The notes below the pieces were generated by a model, which worked only from the letters and a program-made list of their open reading frames with translations, searched no databases and had not been told where the DNA came from. The position numbers and the translations under genes are program-made. Of a stretch of 9,180 nt of DNA, positions 1 to 5,715 are shown piece after piece. Source of the stretch: Planctomycetaceae bacterium. GTDB taxonomy: Bacteria; Planctomycetota; Planctomycetia; Pirellulales; Pirellulaceae. The stretch is from contig DNPC01000658.1 of assembly GCA_003501565.1 (NCBI GenBank), positions 1-9,180 of the forward strand, written 5' to 3'. Positions within the stretch are counted from its first letter, which is position 1, and every line of letters starts with the position of its first letter.

Positions 1-131
1 GTTTCGTTGAAATACGGCCTGTATAGCGTCCAGTGTTGCCCGTACGGCGAGGCTTACACCCAACCCCAGTTACTGCTGCCTAGTTGCTGCGAGTACCTAT
101 CGTTGCTGTAGGCTGGAAGCCCGACTACGGG
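1..131. other. Non-coding left edge, downstream of the ExbB-like gene
   Basis: No gene can be supported here. There is no ATG on the minus strand between the ExbB-like stop and the window edge, so the next gene of the minus-strand operon (an ExbD/TolR partner would be expected) does not begin inside the window. A short minus-strand frame is open from about position 69 to the edge, but it has only rare start codons, no ribosome binding site and no ExbD-like sequence. Just after the stop codon, positions 108-128 can fold into an interrupted hairpin (GGCT/AGCC core with a GTA/TAC outer pair). It has no run of T after it, so I do not call it a terminator. Confidence 0.5.
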
Positions 132-1004
132 TTATCCTTGGAATCGCTCAATCAATTCTTCGCTGGTTACGCCGACTTGCATCGTCAGACGTTGGACTCG
201 GTTGCGAAGGATGTTGTAGACTGCGATTGCTGGAATTGCGACGGCGAGTCCTGCAAGGGTCGTGAAAAGTGCAGTGGAAATATCCATCGCTAGTTCACTT
301 GGCTTGGGAGTGGTTCCGCTTGTCGCAATCGTTCGGAACGCACTAATCATCCCTTGGACGGTCCCGAACAATCCAATCATCGGACTAATGTTGCCGATCA
401 ACGCCATGTAGCTGAGGTTGTGTTCCATCTTCATGGTTTCTTCCTCGCCGACTTCCTGCATGGCCTCGACGGCATGTGAGTGGCCTTTGTCCAGTTTGGC
501 TAGTCCGGCTGCAACGACTTGGCCAAGGAAGGAGTCATCGGTTCGAATCAACTCCGCAGCTCCAGCAGGGTTGCTTTCGGTAAGCTGTTGCTCGACACCC
601 TCCACCAAATCGATCGGACACACGTTGTCCTGGCGAGACGCGATGATGTTCATTACAACGAGCGTAAGCAGGGTGATCGACAAGGCGAAGAAAATCAGGG
701 TGTAGACCCAACCGAGTGCCTGAAACGTCCAAGCCAGTAGGTTCTTCGGCGCGGTGTTCTCTGGTTCGTCTTCGCTACCTCCGGCTCCTCCATCATTAGC
801 AGGTTGCCCACCACCGTTGTCGGCGTCGGCAGCCCTACCATCGCCGCCATCTACAGGCTCTGTGACTTCGGCTTCGTCACCCAAAAGGTCAGCTAGGTCA
901 TCTTGCCCATAAGCGGACGAGCCGTTCAGTGCAAATGCGGCTAGCATCGCCAGAATCAGCGTCAACAATCCACGGTGACGGAATTGAGAAAGGGTGTCGG
1001 TCAT
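132..1004 (-). CDS. MotA/TolQ/ExbB-family proton channel subunit with N-terminal signal peptide
   Basis: This is an inner-membrane channel subunit of the ExbB/TolQ/MotA family, which couples ion flow to mechanical work across the envelope. Residues about 11-34 form a signal peptide (hydrophobic core, then SSAYGQ). A Gly/Asp/Glu-rich linker of about 50 residues follows, then three membrane helices near 91-121, 199-223 and 245-265. The second helix carries GLFGTVQGM and the third ALFTTLAGLAVAIPA, both typical of the family. Thr215 and Thr249 match the pore threonines T148 and T181 of E. coli ExbB, but the position of its Glu176 is Thr244. Two adjacent ATGs are possible starts. GGAG at 1014-1011 lies 6 nt from the second ATG (1004) and only 3 nt from the first (1007), so I prefer 1004 (290 residues). 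It is the third gene of a minus-strand operon with two TPR-like genes. The substrate or partner is unknown; an ExbB, TolQ or gliding-type role cannot be separated from sequence alone. Confidence 0.93.
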   Translation of the reverse strand: MTDTLSQFRHRGLLTLILAMLAAFALNGSSAYGQDDLADLLGDEAEVTEPVDGGDGRAADADNGGGQPANDGGAGGSEDEPENTAPKNLLAWTFQALGWVYTLIFFALSITLLTLVVMNIIASRQDNVCPIDLVEGVEQQLTESNPAGAAELIRTDDSFLGQVVAAGLAKLDKGHSHAVEAMQEVGEEETMKMEHNLSYMALIGNISPMIGLFGTVQGMISAFRTIATSGTTPKPSELAMDISTALFTTLAGLAVAIPAIAVYNILRNRVQRLTMQVGVTSEELIERFQG

Positions 1005-1010
1005 CATGTA

Positions 1011-1014
1011 CTCC
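1011..1014 (-). promoter_or_regulatory. Ribosome binding site of the ExbB-like gene
   Basis: GGAG on the minus strand lies 3 nt before the ATG at 1007 and 6 nt before the ATG at 1004. The spacing favours the second ATG as the start. It immediately follows the first copy of a 14-bp tandem repeat (1015-1028). Confidence 0.6.
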
Positions 1015-1044
1015 GTTAGGAACGAGGCGTGTTAGGGACGAGGC
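1015..1044. repeat. Tandem 14-bp direct repeat in the gap before the ExbB-like gene
   Basis: GTTAGGAACGAGGC (1015-1028) and GTTAGGGACGAGGC (1031-1044) differ at one base and are separated by 2 bp. A partial third copy, GTTAGGGAC, lies at 1074-1082. The array sits directly upstream of the ExbB-like ribosome binding site, in the 120-bp gap after the TPR gene. It could be a regulator or RNA-protein binding site, or simply a local duplication. Confidence 0.7.
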
Positions 1045-1091
1045 CTCGGCTGAAAAGTCTAATTGATTCAAGGGTTAGGGACCGGGTGAGT

Positions 1092-1109
1092 CGACGAGCG
1101 AAGTCGTCG
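1092..1109. other. Intra-operon hairpin after the 391-residue TPR gene
   Basis: CGACGA (1092-1097) and TCGTCG (1104-1109) form a perfect 6-bp stem with a 6-nt loop. It begins 15 nt after the stop codon of the TPR gene on the transcribed strand. No T run follows, so it is not a classical terminator. In this position it could protect the upstream message from 3' decay or reduce read-through into the channel gene. Confidence 0.4.
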
Positions 1110-1124
1110 CAGGCCGATCGAACT

Positions 1125-2300
1125 TCAGTTCTGTTTCGCAAATTGGCTGCTGGGATACAGTTCTTGTAAGCGTTTGCGGGCATCGGCCGCACGTGACGGT
1201 TCACCGGCCTGTTTCCACAATCCCGAAAGCTCTGAAAGTGCTTCGGCATGAGGCTGCGGCGCTGTGAAGAACATGAGATCGGTTTGCAAAAAGCGGACTA
1301 AGGCCTGGTCCGGCTTGCCAAGTTTCTGATAGCACGCGCCGCGAGCATTGGACAAATGGGCAAACAACTCTTGTTCGGACGAATCGTATTTCGTCGCGAG
1401 CTTGCCGAGCGTATCTAGAACGGCAAGCGGATTGCCCTTGTCGATATCGCAGCGAGCCAGATTGACTTCACAAAGACGTTTGTATTTCTGGGTCTTCTCA
1501 GACGTATCGCTAAGTTTAGTGACGGTTTCGAACGCCGAACGTGCCTTAGCGACTTGCCCAGCATAAAGGTTGTACCGACCGAGTAACCAAGCGCCTTCGG
1601 CACGAACACTGGCCGCACGCGCGGATGCAAGCTTAGCGTAAAAGCTGGTTGGATCACGTCCGAGCAGGGCTGCTAGCTGCCCCACGGTCGAATTGATTGC
1701 GTGGGCGTGATGGGTGTTTGGGTTGTTTCGTATAATCCGCAGCAACGGTGGGACGGCAGCTGCCGGATCGTCTTTTCCGAGCATCCCAAGTTTTGCGCGG
1801 CAGTAGGAGACGTAGAATGAGAAGTCCTCTTTGACCGCATCGGAGTTGAGTTCTGCAGGATTGATCTTCTTTAGTTCGTCGATGGCTTGGTCGTATTGTT
1901 CTTGCAGCACGAAGTCTCGTGCTCGATCCAGTCCGCGTGGTTCGCCATCGAAAACGACCTTGAGGACCTCAGCGACAGGATACACCTGTTCTTTGCCGCG
2001 TACATCGATGCGAATCTCATCTGGTGTGCGGCTAGTGATCTTGCCGATCGCGGTCGCGTCATCTGCCGGGAAGATACGATCTTGCGCCTGCAGAGTCCCG
2101 ATAGGAAGCAGACTGAACACCATGATCAGAGCCAACGCAGCGGCGAAACTCCGAGCGAAGCGATTCCGAGGATGTCGTGACGTGAAACCGAAAGTTAAGC
2201 AATCACGGCAAGCAGAGAGTGTTCGGATAGTCGTCATTGGTAGCGGCTCGCGAAAAACCGATGAAATGCTGGTTGTGCGTTTTGAGTCCGGGTCGGTCAT
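1125..2300 (-). CDS. Exported TPR protein with an N-terminal beta-rich domain
   Basis: This is a 391-residue exported protein that probably serves as a protein-binding scaffold. A basic N-terminal region of about 50 residues precedes a hydrophobic segment (about 51-70) ending in TLQAQ, which looks like a long signal peptide. Residues about 76-120 read as a small beta-rich domain (alternating Ile/Val, ending VVFDGEP). From about 123 to 386 there are helical pairs of TPR type, for example near 125-146, 233-262, 316-345 and 353-382, with typical Ala, Gly and Tyr/Leu positions. The ATG overlaps the stop of the upstream TPR gene (ATGA, 2300-2297), and AAGGA lies 9 nt before it, so translation is probably coupled. 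An ATG at residue 22 is an alternative start without a good binding site. The pairing with an ExbB-like channel suggests an envelope role. The exact function is unknown. Confidence 0.88.
   Translation of the reverse strand: MTDPDSKRTTSISSVFREPLPMTTIRTLSACRDCLTFGFTSRHPRNRFARSFAAALALIMVFSLLPIGTLQAQDRIFPADDATAIGKITSRTPDEIRIDVRGKEQVYPVAEVLKVVFDGEPRGLDRARDFVLQEQYDQAIDELKKINPAELNSDAVKEDFSFYVSYCRAKLGMLGKDDPAAAVPPLLRIIRNNPNTHHAHAINSTVGQLAALLGRDPTSFYAKLASARAASVRAEGAWLLGRYNLYAGQVAKARSAFETVTKLSDTSEKTQKYKRLCEVNLARCDIDKGNPLAVLDTLGKLATKYDSSEQELFAHLSNARGACYQKLGKPDQALVRFLQTDLMFFTAPQPHAEALSELSGLWKQAGEPSRAADARKRLQELYPSSQFAKQN
2297..2300 (-). promoter_or_regulatory. ATGA stop/start overlap coupling the two TPR genes
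   Basis: The TGA of the 1016-residue gene (2299-2297) overlaps the ATG of the 391-residue gene (2300-2298). An AAGGA on the minus strand ends 9 nt before that ATG. This layout normally means that translation of the second gene depends on ribosomes arriving from the first, giving linked amounts of the two proteins. Confidence 0.75.
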
Positions 2301-5300
2301 TTTCCGAGATCCTTCCGGATTCGGTTCAGAAGCGTCTCAAAACGACGTTTTTGTTCCGGTCCACCCAGTTCGGGATAAAGGGCCGAGGTCTGTGCGATGT
2401 CGCGTTCGGCTTGGGCAATGATTTTTTGATCGCTCTTGCTCTTGCCGTACAAATAGCGATTGAGAGCGAGTCCAAAGCGTCCGGTGAAAAACTGTTCAGA
2501 AAATCGCTTGTCGCGCATTGTCTGCTCAGCAATTTTGCCCCAGCCCCAGAACAGCTTGCTGCGTCCGGGTCCACCTTCGTAGGCGGTCTTGTAGAATTCT
2601 GAGTTGTCGGCGCCCCATGCCTGAAGGGCTTTGGCAGCTTCGATTTGCGCGTCCAGCAAACGTGGGTTCTCCTTGAGTATTCCACCCAAGATCTTCACCG
2701 CGCTCTTGTAATCTCCGCCGCTACGGAGTGATTGAGCCTGCAGTAACTTCACTCGCGTTGAAAGCTCTGGGGGATCAATCCAACCAGGCGTCTCTTTTTC
2801 TTTGGCTGAAATGCTCTCAAGGATCGACGCAGCAGCGTCAAAGGCTGGTCCGGCGAGTGCTTTGCTGCCACCGGCCGCCAGTTCTTCGGCGCCCGTCAGC
2901 AGCGTGTCAGCCGCCCAAAACCGTACCGAGAAAGAGTCGGACAACGAGGCCTTTTCAGCCACGATCGTCAGAAGTTCGAATAGCTTCTTGCGTTGGGCAG
3001 GTACTTTGGTGGCGGACATCTGATCATTCAGGCCACGGGCGAGGCCAACGAAAACGCTCGCCAGCTTTCGAGAGCCATCGTCCTGGTCTTTTGCTATCTC
3101 CTGCATCTGTGCAATGTAACCGGCGATAGTCTCCGATGCGGACTTGGCATCGACCTTGCCAGCTGTCAGCAGCCGACCGTACAGCTGAATTGCTAACCGA
3201 TAGCTTTCGAGTTTGGTTAGCGAGTCAGCTTGGCCCAGAGTACTAGCTCGAGATAGTACAGAGCTGTCGCCATCCAGGAGTGTCTTCTGTGCCTTTTCGA
3301 GTTCGCCAGTCTCTGTGTAGAGTTGTGAAAGTGCATTGCCGGCATCGATCGTCTTCTTACTGCTAGCGACGTTGCTGTCTGATCCAGCGGGCAGCTGTGC
3401 CCAAAATGCGGACAATTGAGTTTTAGCCTTGTTAGCTAATAGCGGCACCTGGGATTTTTCTTCTTCATCTTGCGAGAGCTTGCTCGATGAGTAAAGCGAA
3501 TAGAATGACAATCCCATGTCTCGTTGAGCCGCCGAGAGGGCAGGGGACTCAGCCGGAAGGGCGTCGATCAGTTGTTCCGCTTTGTCCCAGTTTTTTCCAA
3601 CCAGCGCAAGCTGCACGGTAGCGGCGGTAGCCGCCGTTGCTTCAGACGAATCGGGCCATTCTTGAGCAAGATAAATTGAGAGAGGCTCCAACAAATTTCC
3701 CAGCTCAGCCTGTCGCGCAGGCGTGGCGGTTGTGAGTAGATCACTGATGCCGCCGAGGGCAATTGCGGCGGAATTGAGTCCCTGGGCGCTGGCTGGGTTC
3801 TCAAATGCAAGTAGTTCCCCAATGGCAATCGCTTGCCAGGGTTCTTCCTCAAGTAGCAAGACACGACCGAGCTGGAACCTGGCATCGAACAAATCATTGC
3901 GTGTGTTGTCAGCAGGTGTGAATAGCTGCAGTGCTGATTGTAGTAGCTGAATCGCTTGTTGATGTAAGTCCTTGCGTTGTGAGTCAACTAACTGGAGCTG
4001 TTCCTCAAGTGATTGCTCTTCGTTCGGTGCGGCGGCTTGGAGACGTTCCTGGAGTGCAGCCAAGCTTACCCCTAGCGAATTGGCCTCGCCGATGCGTTCG
4101 GTAGCCGCGGCGTAGGCCTCATCGAAGTCCTTGACGGTCGGTAGCTCGAACGTTCGCTCTGAATCAACTTCAACGCCAGCCCGGGCGAGTAGTTCCCGTG
4201 TCTCGTCGACGTGCGGCCCGTTGACTTGTAGCAGGCGTCGCAGGTCGCTGCGAACATCACGCGTCATCTTTCCAGCGGCGCGATCTGATCGATCTGCTTT
4301 GCGGAGGCTGTCTGCCCAATCAAGCTTCAGTCGGGCGACAGCTAGCTTGAGTTCCACTGCTTCGGGAGTGGTTTCTTCGGCCGGACGGAGTTGTTCCAGC
4401 CAGCTCTCACCACGTTCGAGTGCTAACTTGAATTTCTCTTCCTCCTGCCGCAGCTCAACCAATCGCTTGACTGCTTGTGTTTGGATGGGACGGAACAGAT
4501 CACCCGCCAGATCAGCGACCCGTTGCAAACCGTCGATGGCCTCCGCCTTTTGGCCGAGTTCCGACTGAAGTAGGCTGCGATAGAACAAAGCGTAGTTGCG
4601 GATTCCTGTTTCGCGATCCTTGCGATGTAGTTCGTTGTACAGGCCGACCGCTTTGTTCAAATCGGCTTTGCGTTTCGGGCTGTTTTCAGGTTGGTTCCAG
4701 CCGCGGTTCTCGAGCGCTTTGGCAGAAAGAAACTGTGCCTCGCGGTACTCACGCTGTATCCGCGCGCGAAGCTCAACTTTTTGGGTGTCATTGGGATCGA
4801 CTCGAGCGCCCCGCATTGTCTTTATCAGTTCAGCTAGTTCGGCAATCGTCCCTTCGAACAGCTCATGAGCCTCTCCAAAGAACTTGACTGCTTCGGGGCT
4901 TCCCGCGGACGGGTCGTCGTTTGCGTTCTGGGCTTCTTCAGCTCGCGTTTGGAGCAGTTGCCCAAGCTTCAGACGTGCTTCGGCCCGTCGAGGATGCCGG
5001 GAACGTTCATCGATGAACTTCCGAAGAAAGTTCTCTGCTTGGTTGAGTTTCGGTTCTCGGGCCGGATTTGAGATAGGCATGACCGCAGCCGCTTGGAAGT
5101 GCAAGATTCCACGTTGCAAGTCCACCATTCGGCGAAACTGTTCCGAGGTCGTTGGGCTATCGACGAGCATATCGACATAGATCAGCGCTTGATCGAAGAG
5201 CCGATTTTGTTTCAAGACGTCCAGATAACGCTCGTACGGCTCTTCGGCGTGGGCTGTGCTCGGAGCAAGACCACAGATACCTAAACAAAGAAACGACGCC

Positions 5301-5347
5301 ACTCCCAGCCAGCGAGTTCGCAAAGTTATGTTGCTTGAGCGCTTCAT
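2297..5347 (-). CDS. Large exported TPR-like helical-repeat protein
   Basis: This is a 1016-residue exported protein made almost entirely of predicted helices. Residues 1-34 form a clear signal peptide: basic start, hydrophobic stretch at 14-28, and cleavage expected after STAHA before EEPYERY. The rest shows degenerate TPR-like pairs, for example near 38-62, 120-138, 252-282, 487-516, 580-596, 664-691 and 862-910, often with the pattern of a small residue at turn positions and Pro ending a unit. Heptad-like stretches near 290-320 and 440-475 could be coiled coil. No catalytic motif is visible. It is the first gene of the minus-strand operon and overlaps the next TPR gene by 4 nt. It most likely acts in the periplasm as a scaffold or load-bearing partner of the ExbB-like channel, by analogy with other TPR proteins encoded beside such channels. 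That is inference. Confidence 0.88.
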   Translation of the reverse strand: MKRSSNITLRTRWLGVASFLCLGICGLAPSTAHAEEPYERYLDVLKQNRLFDQALIYVDMLVDSPTTSEQFRRMVDLQRGILHFQAAAVMPISNPAREPKLNQAENFLRKFIDERSRHPRRAEARLKLGQLLQTRAEEAQNANDDPSAGSPEAVKFFGEAHELFEGTIAELAELIKTMRGARVDPNDTQKVELRARIQREYREAQFLSAKALENRGWNQPENSPKRKADLNKAVGLYNELHRKDRETGIRNYALFYRSLLQSELGQKAEAIDGLQRVADLAGDLFRPIQTQAVKRLVELRQEEEKFKLALERGESWLEQLRPAEETTPEAVELKLAVARLKLDWADSLRKADRSDRAAGKMTRDVRSDLRRLLQVNGPHVDETRELLARAGVEVDSERTFELPTVKDFDEAYAAATERIGEANSLGVSLAALQERLQAAAPNEEQSLEEQLQLVDSQRKDLHQQAIQLLQSALQLFTPADNTRNDLFDARFQLGRVLLLEEEPWQAIAIGELLAFENPASAQGLNSAAIALGGISDLLTTATPARQAELGNLLEPLSIYLAQEWPDSSEATAATAATVQLALVGKNWDKAEQLIDALPAESPALSAAQRDMGLSFYSLYSSSKLSQDEEEKSQVPLLANKAKTQLSAFWAQLPAGSDSNVASSKKTIDAGNALSQLYTETGELEKAQKTLLDGDSSVLSRASTLGQADSLTKLESYRLAIQLYGRLLTAGKVDAKSASETIAGYIAQMQEIAKDQDDGSRKLASVFVGLARGLNDQMSATKVPAQRKKLFELLTIVAEKASLSDSFSVRFWAADTLLTGAEELAAGGSKALAGPAFDAAASILESISAKEKETPGWIDPPELSTRVKLLQAQSLRSGGDYKSAVKILGGILKENPRLLDAQIEAAKALQAWGADNSEFYKTAYEGGPGRSKLFWGWGKIAEQTMRDKRFSEQFFTGRFGLALNRYLYGKSKSDQKIIAQAERDIAQTSALYPELGGPEQKRRFETLLNRIRKDLGK

Positions 5348-5715
5348 ATAGCTGAAATTCCAATTCCGTTCACGCGGCGCGCATGGAAGTCAGAGTGACG
5401 CGATGTCACGACGACCGGCAATGTTCGTGCCGCGGGTCAATCTTTGCGGTGAATTCGCTGATGATTACTCAGCCCGTATCGCCGCAATGGGAAAAGGTCC
5501 GAGACAAGGATTCGTAGGAGACAGTGTGTTAGTCATAGTAGACGTGTGGAACGAAGGCGGGCGAAAATGTCACTCCAAACCATCGCCTATGGACAAGAAT
5601 TCTCTTATGCTTCTAGCGTAGCCGGTTGCTGGCTGGTACTCAACCAGCGTGCCTATCCGTCGGTCGATATCCGTCTGAGCAACTCACCCAGCATAATTCG
5701 AAGGCAGTCTGTCAC
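5348..5715. other. Divergent intergenic region between the TPR operon and the large membrane protein gene
   Basis: This stretch should contain promoters firing in both directions, but I see no convincing -35/-10 pair. It holds the palindrome at 5395-5409 and a hairpin at 5632-5648 (GCTGGT/ACCAGC). It also holds two short plus-strand frames preceded by plausible ribosome binding sites: AGGAG at 5516 before a GTG at 5526 (32 codons), and GAAGG at 5553 before an ATG at 5567 (88 codons, overlapping the next gene). Neither has a recognisable product. If the downstream gene starts at TTG 5626, the last 90 bp are coding. Confidence 0.45.
5395..5409. promoter_or_regulatory. Palindromic GTGAC-N5-GTCAC, candidate operator
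   Basis: GTGAC (5395-5399) and GTCAC (5405-5409) form a perfect inverted repeat with a 5-bp centre, about 48 bp upstream of the first TPR gene's ATG. Position and symmetry fit a site for a dimeric regulator. The spacing differs by one base from the CRP/FNR-type TGTGA-N6-TCACA pattern, so no regulator can be named. A 10-bp palindrome can arise by chance. Confidence 0.25.

Noticed and set aside
1..69. Minus-strand frame open to the left edge
   Set aside because: It has only CTG or TTG starts, no ribosome binding site, about 23 codons, and no ExbD-like start; too little to call a partial gene.
108..131. Hairpins just after the ExbB-like stop as a terminator
   Set aside because: Stems are only 4 bp or interrupted and no T run follows on the transcribed strand.
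4131..4568. Antisense frames of over 100 codons opposite the TPR genes
   Set aside because: They are low-complexity Ser/Arg-rich translations that mirror the codon pattern of the real minus-strand genes, with no domain or ribosome binding site.
5395..5409. CRP/FNR binding site
   Set aside because: The inner spacing between GTGA and TCAC is 7, not 6, and the flanking T/A bases are missing; kept only as an unnamed palindrome.
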